Assembly (NCBI GenBank): GCA_017301975.1
Contig: JAFLEI010000054.1
Location: 1 to 34,033, forward strand
Direction of reading: 5' to 3'
DNA: 34,033 nucleotides
DNA from: Verrucomicrobiota bacterium
Lineage (GTDB): Bacteria > Verrucomicrobiota > Verrucomicrobiia > Verrucomicrobiales > Verrucomicrobiaceae
The notes under the pieces were generated by a model. It searched no databases and was not told the DNA's origin. It was given only the letters and a program-made list of their open reading frames with translations. Position numbers and translations under genes: made by a program. Shown here piece after piece: positions 22,756-31,288 of this stretch (positions are counted from its first letter, which is position 1; every line of letters starts with the position of its first letter).

Positions 22756-25239
22756 TCAATCTTCGTCTTCACGCGCCATCTGGCCGATGTTCCAGAGCAG
22801 CAGGCGGAATCCGGCATCGGGATAGCGGTCTGCGGCGGTGGCATGGCGGCGGAAGGAGGCGAGCAGTTCCTGGCGCTCCGCCGTGGTGTAGGCTCCGCCA
22901 CGCAGGACGCCCTGGTCGGGCATGGTGTTCCAGGAGTCGGAGACCCATTCCCAGAGATTGCCGGAGAGATCGTGCAGGCCGCGCCCGTCCGCCCGGAAGG
23001 AGCCCACGGGGGCGGGGCCGGGAAAGCCGTCGTCGTATTTGGGAATGGCGACCTTGCCGGTCTTGTCGGCGCTTTTGTCGAGGAAGTTGCCGGATTTCGC
23101 GGGCGGCGGCCAGATGAAGCCCCAGGGATAGATGCCTTCGATGCGCAGGCTGCGCTCTGCGGGCGTGGTGCCGATCTCACGCGAGAGGTAGGCGGCCATG
23201 CTCCATTCATCATCGCTGGGCAGGCGGTATTCCTGATCCGGCTCCAGCAGGCCCTGCGCCCGCTCGCGGTCGGTCAGCCAGCGGCAGAACTGCTCGGCTT
23301 CGGAGCGGTTGACCATGCCGACGGGCAGGTCCGGCCCGGAGTCCAGTTCCCGGCCATCCACGGGTGCCTGATTGGTGGCTTTGGCAAATTCGAGGAAGTC
23401 TTTGCGGCGTGTCTCCGTGCCGGCCAGCATGGCCTTGCCAAGAGGCACGAACTTGATGCCGAGGCTGTTCTGCCAGGGCTTGCCAAAGACCACGGAGCCG
23501 GTGGCTTTCAGGCGGAGATTGAAGCTGATGCTCTGCCCCTGCTTGAGCTTGCCGCTGGCCTGCTCCGGCTTGTAGCCGGGGAGAACAATTTCGTAGCTGA
23601 AGCTGTCTGCGCGCACCTTGGGCAGGGAGAGGGGGGTGCGGCCCAGGACATGTTCGCCATCGAGCACTTCCGCCCCGGCGGGTGTGCTGGCGATGTTCAG
23701 GCTGCCGTACTTCACTTTCACGATCTCACAGCGGATGGCGCTGTGGCCTGGCTTGGGCTTGGAGGTGCTTATAGTGGGGGGCAGTGTGATGGCGCGCCAG
23801 GCGTACTCATGGTCGGGATCCAGGCGGCCTTTCAGCCGGTCTTGCGCGGTCATCCAGGCGCAGAAGGCGTCTGCATCCTCTGCGGCGATGAATGCCGCAG
23901 GCAGCACGCTTTTGTCAGGGAGGGTGCTCGGGATCACCTCGTAGGCGGCGGCGCGGCTGTCGCCGAGGAATTTGCCAAAGAGGTCCCCGTCCAGCGGCAC
24001 ATCCGCGATGTAGCGGTCCTGCTTGAAGGTGAACCATTGCTTGAGGCGGTTCTGCCAGGGCTTGCCCGGCGTGGGTGTCTGCGGGCGTGCGGGCAGCACA
24101 GGCAGCGGCTTCACGGGCACGGGGATCTCATAGCTCCATTCACGCTGGTGTTTGGCCATGACGAGACCGCTGGCCAGGGCAAAGGAGGCGAGGGTCGTGA
24201 TGAGGGCGGCGCGGCTGAAGCGGCGCACAAAGCTCTCCGGCCGGATGTCGCCCACATGCTGCAGGGCTTCGGCGAAGTCGGAGGCGGTGGCAAAGCGCCG
24301 GCCGAGATCGGCTTCGCAGGCCTGGCAGATCACGCGGTTGAGGTCGATCCAGAACGGCCATTCCTCGTCGGAGAGATTGTCCGGCACCTCGGGGAATTCC
24401 ATGCGGTCTTTGCCGCTGCTCATCTCATAGAGCACCTTGCCCAGGCTGTAGATGTCCGCCTGCGGGGTGCCGGGGCCTTCAGGGGGCACAAAGCCTTCGG
24501 TGCCCACAAACGTGCGCTCGCCAAACGCGGCGACGAGGCCGATGTCCGCGAGTTTGCACACGCCGCCGACGAAGATGATGTTGGAGGGCTTGATGTCACG
24601 GTGCGTGAGCCCGTGGTTGTGCATGTAGTGCAGCGCGTCGGCCATGTACACGCCTGCATCCCGGCAGAAGAAGGGATCGAGCCGCCCGTGGCGCTTCATG
24701 TCCGTGGTGAGCGTGCGCGGCACGTAGGTCTTCACGTCGGGAATGTGCGCGCCGTCCTCGGCATCGTCCGCCAGCTCCATCACGCAGTAGTAAAAGCCGC
24801 GGTTTTCATTCCAGCCAACGTGCAGGATGTGCACGAGGCAGGGGTGGCCGCGCGAGATGGGCTCAAACTGCTGGATGCCCTGAAATTCGCGGTGGAAGGT
24901 GCGGGTGAGTTCAAAATCCTCACGCCAGACGATCTTCACGGCACGCAGCGCGCCGGTGACGCTCTGCGCCAGCCACACTTCGCCATAGGCGCCGGAGCCG
25001 ATGCGCTTGAGCAGGGTGTAGTCAGGAATGACGATGTCATCCCGGTGGGAGGGCGGGCCGTTTTTGTCGCGGCTCTTCACTTTATCGTGGGCCGTGGGCA
25101 CCGCGATGGGCGGAGCGGGGAGGACCATCTCAAAGGAATCGGCATCGAGCGCCGCCTTGTCCAGAACGTGCATGTCGGCTGCTTCATCCGCGCTCCCGTG
25201 GGGAGGCGTATGATCGGGCAGGGCAGCGGAGTCGCTCAT
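22756..25239 (-). CDS. Membrane Ser/Thr protein kinase with PEGA and FGE-sulfatase domains
   Basis: 827 residues. The kinase domain (about 74-330) shows GSGAYGEVW (81-89), catalytic-site Lys K102 in AVKIVW, HRDIKPSN (213-220) and ADIG (231-234) in place of DFG. A transmembrane segment lies at about 345-361. The periplasmic part has a partial, degenerate FGE-like segment (DADAFCAWMTAQDRLKGRLDPDHEY), a PEGA domain (YGSLNIASTPAGAEVLDGEHVLGRTPL), and then a fuller formylglycine-generating-enzyme/sulfatase-modifying domain (AEQFCRWLTDRER to DAGFRLLLW, with SGNLWEWVSD and LRGGAY). FGE-like domains of this type in PVC kinases are usually thought to bind rather than oxidise. The upstream gene is an ECF sigma factor, 73 nt away, suggesting a signalling pair. 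Confidence 0.93.
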   Translation of the reverse strand: MSDSAALPDHTPPHGSADEAADMHVLDKAALDADSFEMVLPAPPIAVPTAHDKVKSRDKNGPPSHRDDIVIPDYTLLKRIGSGAYGEVWLAQSVTGALRAVKIVWREDFELTRTFHREFQGIQQFEPISRGHPCLVHILHVGWNENRGFYYCVMELADDAEDGAHIPDVKTYVPRTLTTDMKRHGRLDPFFCRDAGVYMADALHYMHNHGLTHRDIKPSNIIFVGGVCKLADIGLVAAFGERTFVGTEGFVPPEGPGTPQADIYSLGKVLYEMSSGKDRMEFPEVPDNLSDEEWPFWIDLNRVICQACEADLGRRFATASDFAEALQHVGDIRPESFVRRFSRAALITTLASFALASGLVMAKHQREWSYEIPVPVKPLPVLPARPQTPTPGKPWQNRLKQWFTFKQDRYIADVPLDGDLFGKFLGDSRAAAYEVIPSTLPDKSVLPAAFIAAEDADAFCAWMTAQDRLKGRLDPDHEYAWRAITLPPTISTSKPKPGHSAIRCEIVKVKYGSLNIASTPAGAEVLDGEHVLGRTPLSLPKVRADSFSYEIVLPGYKPEQASGKLKQGQSISFNLRLKATGSVVFGKPWQNSLGIKFVPLGKAMLAGTETRRKDFLEFAKATNQAPVDGRELDSGPDLPVGMVNRSEAEQFCRWLTDRERAQGLLEPDQEYRLPSDDEWSMAAYLSREIGTTPAERSLRIEGIYPWGFIWPPPAKSGNFLDKSADKTGKVAIPKYDDGFPGPAPVGSFRADGRGLHDLSGNLWEWVSDSWNTMPDQGVLRGGAYTTAERQELLASFRRHATAADRYPDAGFRLLLWNIGQMAREDED

Positions 25240-25312
25240 GAAGCAGTCGTGGGAGGAGGGTGGCGGCCTGAGGCGGCCCGTAGAAGCAGCTCCAGCGCCG
25301 GGAATTCTCCCA

Positions 25313-25993
25313 CTAAAGCATCGTATTCTCAAGCCCCTGCACTTCTTTCTTCACCAGCGCACCGACCCGGTGCTTGGCCAGATAGACCTGCGCGGCATTG
25401 ATTCCGAGGGCTTCAGAGGTCTTCTTCACGCCCCAGCCCTTCATCACGTAGCAGTCGAAAATCTGAAACTGGCGGGGGGAGACCTTGGCTTTGACGCGTT
25501 CCAGCGCGGCGGCGGTGATGTTGTCACGCCACTCGCGGTCCCAGATGTTTTCCAGCAGGTTGTCCTTGTCCTGGGAGAGGCGGTCGATGACCTGGCCGCT
25601 GGTGTCCTCGGTGTCGGCATTGCCCTGGTCGGCCAGGGAGGGCTGGCGCTTGCGGGCGCGGAAGACGTCCAGAATGCGCCAGCGGGTCATCTGCAGCAGC
25701 CATGCCTTGAAGGAGCCTGCACGCGGATCGTACTGGCCTTTCTGCACCTGACGGGCGATGGCGATGACGGTTTCCTGCACGACGTCAAAGGCTTCTTCAC
25801 GGGTGAGTCCCGCCTTGGTGCCGACGCTGAAAATCAGGCGCCAGTAAGTCTGGTAAAACTCATTCCAGGTCTTTTGATCCTCCCAGTTGTTCAGACGCTC
25901 GATCAGGCTTTTGCGGGTTTTTTCCCACAAGCCTTTGTCTTTTTTTACGTCTTCCGGAATCGGAATGTCTGGCTCAGGTGCCGGTTTGCTCAT
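25313..25993 (-). CDS. ECF-type RNA polymerase sigma factor, kinase-associated
   Basis: 226 residues. Region 2 is at about 40-115 (WNEFYQTYWRLIFSVGTKAGLTREEAFDVVQETVIAIARQV, FKAWLLQMTRWRILDVFRARKRQ), and region 4 is at about 160-220 (VKAKVSPRQFQIFDCYVMKGWGVKKTSEALGINAAQVYLAKHRV). ECF factors next to Ser/Thr kinases are frequent in Planctomycetes and Verrucomicrobia and are thought to be controlled by phosphorylation instead of an anti-sigma factor; no anti-sigma gene is present here. A CTCAAC-G-GTTGAG palindrome lies 12 nt upstream. It is divergent from zwf. Confidence 0.92.
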   Translation of the reverse strand: MSKPAPEPDIPIPEDVKKDKGLWEKTRKSLIERLNNWEDQKTWNEFYQTYWRLIFSVGTKAGLTREEAFDVVQETVIAIARQVQKGQYDPRAGSFKAWLLQMTRWRILDVFRARKRQPSLADQGNADTEDTSGQVIDRLSQDKDNLLENIWDREWRDNITAAALERVKAKVSPRQFQIFDCYVMKGWGVKKTSEALGINAAQVYLAKHRVGALVKKEVQGLENTML

Positions 25994-26005
25994 TGCCCGG
26001 TGACT

Positions 26006-26018
26006 CTCAACGGTTGAG
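26006..26018. promoter_or_regulatory. Palindrome upstream of the kinase-associated sigma gene
   Basis: CTCAAC-G-GTTGAG is a perfect 6-bp inverted repeat around one base. It ends 12 nt from the start codon of the minus-strand sigma gene and could be an operator. This is suggestive only; a second copy was not seen in the window. The remaining 230 nt to zwf show no clear promoter. Confidence 0.3.
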
Positions 26019-26249
26019 CCCTGCTGTCAAACCTTTGAAACTCAGAGGACGTAGAGAAAATCAGCGAAAGAGACGCCTATTTTGAGCGGGGTCCCCTGAC
26101 ATGATGCCTCCAAGGGAATTCATGAGGTTCATGAAGTCATTTCATCGACCCGGAGCTCATGCGGCGGGATCGCTGGTTGCCATCAGGAGGGGGCGGGTTA
26201 GTCTGGCAGTCCTGCGCCGCGTTTGTGGCGTAGTCCTTGCTTAAAAGCC

Positions 26250-27791
26250 ATGTCCGAACTGGAAAATCCCTTTCAAGAGACTCTGCTCTCCCGCCACCGC
26301 GCGGAACCCTGCTCCGTGGTCATCTTTGGTGCCACCGGCGACCTCACCCATCGCAAGCTCATTCCCGCCATCTACAACATCGCCGCCGCCGGCGATCTGC
26401 CGCCGCAGTTCAAGGTGGTGGGCTTTGCCCGGCGTGACAAGACCGACGAGGGCTTTCGTGCGGAGCTGGAGGAGGGGAACCGCAAAAACAGCCGGCAGGG
26501 GCACAATGACGAGCTGTGGAAGAGCTTCTCCCAGTGCATCCACTATCACCGCAGCGAGTTCGAAGACCTGGAAGGCTACAAGTCCCTGGGCAAGCTGCTG
26601 GATCAGTTTGACGCGGAACGCGGTGCGCCGGCGAACCGTCTCTTCTATCTGGCCGCCGCGCCGGAGGCCTTCAAGCCCATCCTGGAAATGCTCAAGAAAG
26701 CCGGCCTGAACGAAGGCGTGGGCGGCAAGTGGGCCCGGGTGGTCTGCGAGAAGCCCTTCGGCAAAGACCTCGCCACGGCGCAGGGGCTCAATGCGGTGGT
26801 GGCCGCCACCTTTGAAGAAAAGGACACCTACCGCATCGATCATTACCTGGGCAAGGAGACCGCGCAGAACATCATGGTGCTGCGTTTTGCCAATTCCATC
26901 TTCGAGCCGAACTGGAACAGCCGGTACATCGACCACGTGCAGATCACCTGCGCGGAGAACCTCGGCATGGAAGGCGGTCGCGGGGCCTACTACGACACCG
27001 CCGGGGCGCTGCGCGACATGGTGCAAAACCACCTCCTTCAGCTCGTCTCCCTCGTGGCCATGGAACCGCCGACCGATCTGAGCGCGGACAGCGTGCGTGA
27101 TGAAAAAGTGAAGGTCATCCGTGCGCTGCGCCCGCTGGTGGGGCCTGAGGCCGTGGGCAAAAACGTGGTCCGCGCCCAGTACACCGCAGGCAGCGTGGAT
27201 GGCGTGCCGCGCGTGGGCTATCGGGAGGAGGACCGGGTGAACCCTGAATCCAACACCGAACCCTATGTGGCGCTGCGGCTCATGATCGACACCTGGCGCT
27301 GGCAGGGTGTGCCATTTTATATCCGCGTGGGCAAGCAGCTGCCGAAGAAGGCCACGGAGATCAGCGTGCATTTCAAGAAGCCGCCGCAGATTCCCTTTGC
27401 CACCTCGACGCTGCTCAAGAACAGCGAGAACACCCTGGTCATCCGCATTCAGCCTGATGAAGGCATCGCGCTGCGCATCCTGTGCAAGCAGCCCGGGCAG
27501 GCGATGAGCATGCAGCAGGTGAAGATGGACTTCCGCTACTCCTCAAGCTTTGGCAAGGCGAGCCCGGAGGCCTACGAGCGTCTGCTGCTGGATGCCATGG
27601 CCGGTGACGCCACGCTTTTCGCCCGTCGTGATGAAGTCGAAAACGCGTGGAGGTTCATCGATGAAATCGAGAAAGCCTGGCACAAGTCCGACGCCCCGCC
27701 GACCATGCACGAATACCCCGCCGGAAGCTGGGGGCCGAAAGAGGCCGATGATCTGCTGCGTGCGGATGGGCGGGAGTGGAGGCTGCTTTAA
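26250..27791 (+). CDS. zwf: Glucose-6-phosphate 1-dehydrogenase
   Basis: 513 residues, normal length. NADP-binding GATGDLTHRKL (27-37), EKPFG (167-171), the substrate and catalytic block RIDHYLGKE (195-203), and RFANSIFEPNWN and YYDTAGALRDMVQNHL are all present. It oxidises glucose-6-phosphate to 6-phosphogluconolactone in the pentose phosphate pathway, producing NADPH. The frame begins at 26223, but the Met at 26250 starts the recognisable protein. opcA follows 18 nt later, so the two are surely one operon. No 6-phosphogluconolactonase or transaldolase gene is in the window. Confidence 0.98.
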   Translation: MSELENPFQETLLSRHRAEPCSVVIFGATGDLTHRKLIPAIYNIAAAGDLPPQFKVVGFARRDKTDEGFRAELEEGNRKNSRQGHNDELWKSFSQCIHYHRSEFEDLEGYKSLGKLLDQFDAERGAPANRLFYLAAAPEAFKPILEMLKKAGLNEGVGGKWARVVCEKPFGKDLATAQGLNAVVAATFEEKDTYRIDHYLGKETAQNIMVLRFANSIFEPNWNSRYIDHVQITCAENLGMEGGRGAYYDTAGALRDMVQNHLLQLVSLVAMEPPTDLSADSVRDEKVKVIRALRPLVGPEAVGKNVVRAQYTAGSVDGVPRVGYREEDRVNPESNTEPYVALRLMIDTWRWQGVPFYIRVGKQLPKKATEISVHFKKPPQIPFATSTLLKNSENTLVIRIQPDEGIALRILCKQPGQAMSMQQVKMDFRYSSSFGKASPEAYERLLLDAMAGDATLFARRDEVENAWRFIDEIEKAWHKSDAPPTMHEYPAGSWGPKEADDLLRADGREWRLL

Positions 27792-27809
27792 TCCGGAGGG
27801 AACATCATC

Positions 27810-28820
27810 ATGCCTTCTGCCACACTCAACGAATCCGACCTCGACCGCCTGGGGCTCGAAACTCCCATCGGGCGCATTGACCGTGCGCTGAAGCAGCTCT
27901 GGGAAGGGGACGAGGCCAAGACGCGCGCCTCGCTCATCAATCTGGCGATCTACACCGAGGACAGCCGCCAGTTGGTGGCTGACAACGAACTGCTCGACCA
28001 CGTGGCCGCCGAGCATGCGTGCCGGGCGCTGCTCATCCTCGCGCTGCCTGAGGCGCAGCCGCCGCGTGCGCGGGCCTGGATTCAGGCGCTGTGCCGTCCC
28101 TACCAGGGCAAGCAGATCGTGTGCAGCGAGCAGATCAGCTTTGTGCTGGAAGGCGGGAACGCCGTGCAGGTGCAAAACATCGTCTTCGCGCATCTGGACT
28201 CGGACCTGCCGCTCGTCGTCTGGTGGCAGGCGGATCTGGCCAAGAACTTCGAGGAGCGCCTCTACAGCCGCATCGACACCCTGATCCTCGACAGTGCACG
28301 CTGGGAAGATCCGGCGCGGCAGTTCGACGTGCTGCTGGCCGCCATGCATGCGGAGAGCGGCGACTTTGACGTGCGTGATCTCGCGTGGACGCGCTCTCAC
28401 TTCATGCGCACCGCCCTGGCCACCTGCTTTCAGGATGCCACCGCCTGCCACAATCTGGACAAGCTGCAAACCATTCACATCACCCATCTCAAAGGCCAGC
28501 GCACCACCGCGCTGCTGCTGGCGGCATGGATCAATCAGCGCCTGAAGGCGGAGCTCCGCGTGGAACTGATCGAAAAGGATTCAGGCCCCGCCCTGCAGAG
28601 CCTGGTGCTGGAAGGCGCGGGTGTCCGTGGCGAAGTGCGGCGCGACTGCGACTCCTGTTTTGTCCGCGTCAGCTCGACCTGTGGCGAGAACACTCGCGAA
28701 GATCTTCTCCCTGCGGATGTGGACAGCGATGCGGAGCTCGTGACGGAGCTGCTGTCCCGCTTTCACGGCAGCACGCTTTATTCCTCCATGCTGCCGTTTG
28801 TGCGCAGCATGCTGAAATAG
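27810..28820 (+). CDS. opcA: Glucose-6-phosphate dehydrogenase assembly protein OpcA
   Basis: 336 residues of the OpcA family, which acts with Zwf as an allosteric or assembly partner in cyanobacteria and actinobacteria. The N-terminal part includes ARASLINLAIYTED and HACRALLILALPE; the central block DLPLVVWWQADL and the RIDTLILDSARW strand are diagnostic. The C-terminal half includes HFMRTALATCFQD and LLLAAWINQRL. The start is supported by a GGAGG 9-10 nt upstream, one of the few clear Shine-Dalgarno sites here. The position directly after zwf confirms the assignment. Confidence 0.93.
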   Translation: MPSATLNESDLDRLGLETPIGRIDRALKQLWEGDEAKTRASLINLAIYTEDSRQLVADNELLDHVAAEHACRALLILALPEAQPPRARAWIQALCRPYQGKQIVCSEQISFVLEGGNAVQVQNIVFAHLDSDLPLVVWWQADLAKNFEERLYSRIDTLILDSARWEDPARQFDVLLAAMHAESGDFDVRDLAWTRSHFMRTALATCFQDATACHNLDKLQTIHITHLKGQRTTALLLAAWINQRLKAELRVELIEKDSGPALQSLVLEGAGVRGEVRRDCDSCFVRVSSTCGENTREDLLPADVDSDAELVTELLSRFHGSTLYSSMLPFVRSMLK

Positions 28821-28858
28821 AAATAGAAATAGACATGGGCGCGGCGCGGCACGCTGGC

Positions 28859-29933
28859 CGTAGGTCGGCCGTGTTTGGCGAATGAGGCATTCCAATGCTC
28901 TGCCACGCCCTCCGCCAAACCGCCCGACTGCGAGGGTGTTCGTACGCCATGAAGCCCGCCGTACGCTGACCAGCCCCGAGGCCGCTGGCACGCTCCGCCC
29001 GCAAGGTGTTTGCCCTACGCTGATGGACGGGCGGGCTTCGCCACGACCGTCCTACGAACGTCGCGTGGCGCTCTGGGCCGTAGGTCGGTCGTGTTTGGCG
29101 AATGAGGCATTCCAATGCTCTGCCGTGCTCTCCGCCAAACCGCCCGACTGCGACGACGTTCGTACGCCACGGAGCCAGCCGTACGCTGCCCCGCCCCGAG
29201 GCCGCTGACACGCTCCGCCCGCAGGGTGTTTGCCCCACGCTCGCAGACGGGCGGGCTTCGCCACGACCGTCCTACGACAAGACGCGGCACGCTGGACGTA
29301 GGTCGGCCGTGTTTGGCGTCGAAGGCTTTTCGATGCATCAGCGCGCTCTCCGCCAAACCGCCCGACTGCGAGGACGTTCGTACGCCACGGAGCCAGCCGT
29401 ACGCTGCCCCGCCCCGAGGCCGCTGACACGCTCCGCCCGCAAGGTGTTTGCCGAACGCTGGTGGACGGGCGGGCTTCGCCACGACCGTCCTACGACAAGA
29501 CGCGGCGCTCTGGGCCGTAGGTCGGTCGTGTTTGGCGAATGAGGCATTCCAATGCTCTGCCGTGCTCTCCGCCAAACCGCCCGACTGCGAGGACGTTCGT
29601 ACGCCATGAAGCCCGCCGTACGCTGCCCCGCCCCGAGGCCGCTGGGACGCTCCGCCCGCAGGGTGTTTGCCGTGCGCTGATGGACGGGCGGGCTGTCGCC
29701 ACGACCGTCCTACGAACGTTGCGCGGCGCTCCGGGCCGTAGGTCGGCCGTGTTTGGCGTCGAGAGTGCTCCATCTTCCACCGTCGCCTTCGCCAAACCGC
29801 CCGACTGCGAGGACGTTCGTACGCCATGAAGCCCGCCGTACGCTGACACGCCCCGAGGCCGCTGGCACGCTCCGCCCGCAAGGTGTTTGCCGAACGCTGG
29901 TGGACGGGCGGGCTGCGCCACGACCGTCCTACA
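28859..29933 (+). repeat. Structured repeat array, five units
   Basis: Units at 28859-29056, 29079-29276, 29297-29494, 29516-29714 and 29737-29933 (period about 219). Terminal repeats are CGTAGGTCGG(T/C)CGTG and CACGACCGTCCTACG. The T in the left arm always faces a T in the right arm (conserved mismatch). Loop sequences swap between two types: some units have GAATGAGGCATTCC and others GTCGAAGGCTTTTCG or GTCGAGAGTGCTCC after TTTGGC. Spacers are also related. The array occupies the gap between opcA and the UbiA-family gene. Long ORFs across it are repeat translations. Confidence 0.92.
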
Positions 29934-30024
29934 ACGGCGCTGGCTGCGATGGAGCTTCATGTGGGAGCAGCTCAAGCCTCAATAACCACTCGACACCCGC
30001 TGCTGCTGTCGGAAGACTGGCAGC

Positions 30025-30888
30025 ATGCGCCCCTGGCTTCATCTCGCCCGAATTTCCAATCTGCCCACCGCCTGGACGAATGTCACGGCGGCGTGGCTTC
30101 TCGCCGGAGGTTCGCTGGCGGACGCGCGTCTGGCCTGGCTCATTCTGGCAGGCTCATTGATCTACACGGGCGGCATGATTTTGAATGATGCGGCGGATGT
30201 GAAGTTTGACCGCGAGCACCGCAAGGAGCGGCCCATTCCCAGCGGGCAGGTGGGGCTGCGGACGGCATGGGCCGTGGGCGGCGGCATGCTCTTTGTGGGT
30301 GGCACCATTGCCTTGGGAAAAGGGGCCAGCGTGCAAATCACGGGGCTGCTGCTGGGGGCCGTTTTGTTTTATGATCTGTATCACAAGCAGTGGGCGGGCT
30401 CCGTCATCATCATGGGGGCCTGTCGTCTGCTGCTTTACCTGATGGCGGCCTCCGCCGTGGTGCCCTCCAGTTTCGCGGGGACTGTGGTGGTGCTGCCTTA
30501 TGCGCTGGCGCTGGGGGCCTACATTGTCGGCATCACGGTGGCGGCGCGGCTTGAGCACAAAAACGATGCCATCCCCCTTCCGTCCGCCATGCTCGCCTTC
30601 GCGCTGCTTTATACTCCGGCGATTGTCTGCGCCATGCGGTTTTCCTCAGCCGGGGGCAGTCCTTTGCAGATCGTGGTTCTCGGCGCCTTTGCGCTGCTGG
30701 TGGCGTATGGCACGCACACGCTGCGGAAAGGCGGCCCCGCCATCGGCAAAGCGGTGGGGTGGCTGCTGGCGGGCATCGCCCTGGTGGATGCGCTGGCGGT
30801 GGCCACGGTGTCAGTGCCGCTCGCGCTGGGGTTCGCCGCGCTGGCACCGCTGCTGCGGCTGTGGCAGCGCTGGGTGGCGGCCACGTGA
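30025..30888 (+). CDS. UbiA-family prenyltransferase
   Basis: 287 residues with about eight or nine hydrophobic segments. The first Asp-rich motif is NDAADVKFD (54-62), followed by REHRKERPIPSG, the usual UbiA block that binds Mg and prenyl diphosphate. The second motif region is less certain (ARLEHKNDA, about 173-181). Members attach prenyl chains to aromatic or sugar acceptors (quinones, heme O, chlorophyll, EboC-type products). No adjacent gene identifies the acceptor, because the gene stands alone between two repeat arrays. The start at 30025 gives the typical N-terminus WLHLARISNLPTAWTNV. Confidence 0.9.
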   Translation: MRPWLHLARISNLPTAWTNVTAAWLLAGGSLADARLAWLILAGSLIYTGGMILNDAADVKFDREHRKERPIPSGQVGLRTAWAVGGGMLFVGGTIALGKGASVQITGLLLGAVLFYDLYHKQWAGSVIIMGACRLLLYLMAASAVVPSSFAGTVVVLPYALALGAYIVGITVAARLEHKNDAIPLPSAMLAFALLYTPAIVCAMRFSSAGGSPLQIVVLGAFALLVAYGTHTLRKGGPAIGKAVGWLLAGIALVDALAVATVSVPLALGFAALAPLLRLWQRWVAAT

Positions 30889-31064
30889 TGCCATGAATCA
30901 TTAGGAAGGATGATGGAGCAATGACGGTTGGAGGCAGCTTCTTGAGCGGACGGAAACGTGGGAGCTTGCGGCACGGGTCTGCGGCGGTGTACGGTGAAGA
31001 CGCTGCTGGTGAGTGGCGTGATGTGGAGGAGCGCTGGGTTTGCTTCCCATTCATGTGCTGATTA

Positions 31065-31101
31065 CCCAGGGTCGCCTCGCTGAGGCTCGGCTGACCCTGG
31101 G
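31065..31101. other. Nested hairpin in the gap after the UbiA-family gene
   Basis: A 9-bp stem, CCCAGGGTC/GACCCTGGG, encloses a second 5-bp hairpin, GCCTC-GCT-GAGGC. It lies 177 nt past the UbiA-family stop. The rest of the 400-nt gap (30889-31288) contains no recognisable gene. A dispersed repeat or a distal terminator is possible. Confidence 0.45.
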
Positions 31102-31288
31102 CTTGGCTACGCAGCCCCTTCAAGGCTGGTGCATGGCGGGGTGGCATCTGCGCAAGAGAGAGCTGACTTGTTTTCTTCCCACTGTGCCTGATGCCCGGAG
31201 CAGGTGAAAAGAGAGCCCTGTGCCCTGTCTTGGTTCCGAGGCCGGGAGCATGGGGTGACGCGGGACGCTGGGTGTCGCGTCGCGGGAC

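Noticed and set aside
22546..25401. 951-residue open frame on the plus strand
   Set aside because: It is antisense to the kinase-PEGA-FGE gene and to part of the msrB gene, whose motifs are unmistakable; the frame is open because of GC-rich codon bias.
26241..27371. 376-residue minus-strand open frame over zwf
   Set aside because: Antisense shadow of zwf; no recognisable protein features.
29015..29881. 288-residue minus-strand open frame with repeated RRTNVLAVGRFGG-like peptides
   Set aside because: It is a translation of the structured repeat array; the same peptides appear in all reading frames and arrays, and loops vary without regard to codons.
28859..29933. CRISPR array
   Set aside because: Repeats are about 200 bp with 20-nt related spacers, the reverse of CRISPR proportions, and no cas gene is present.
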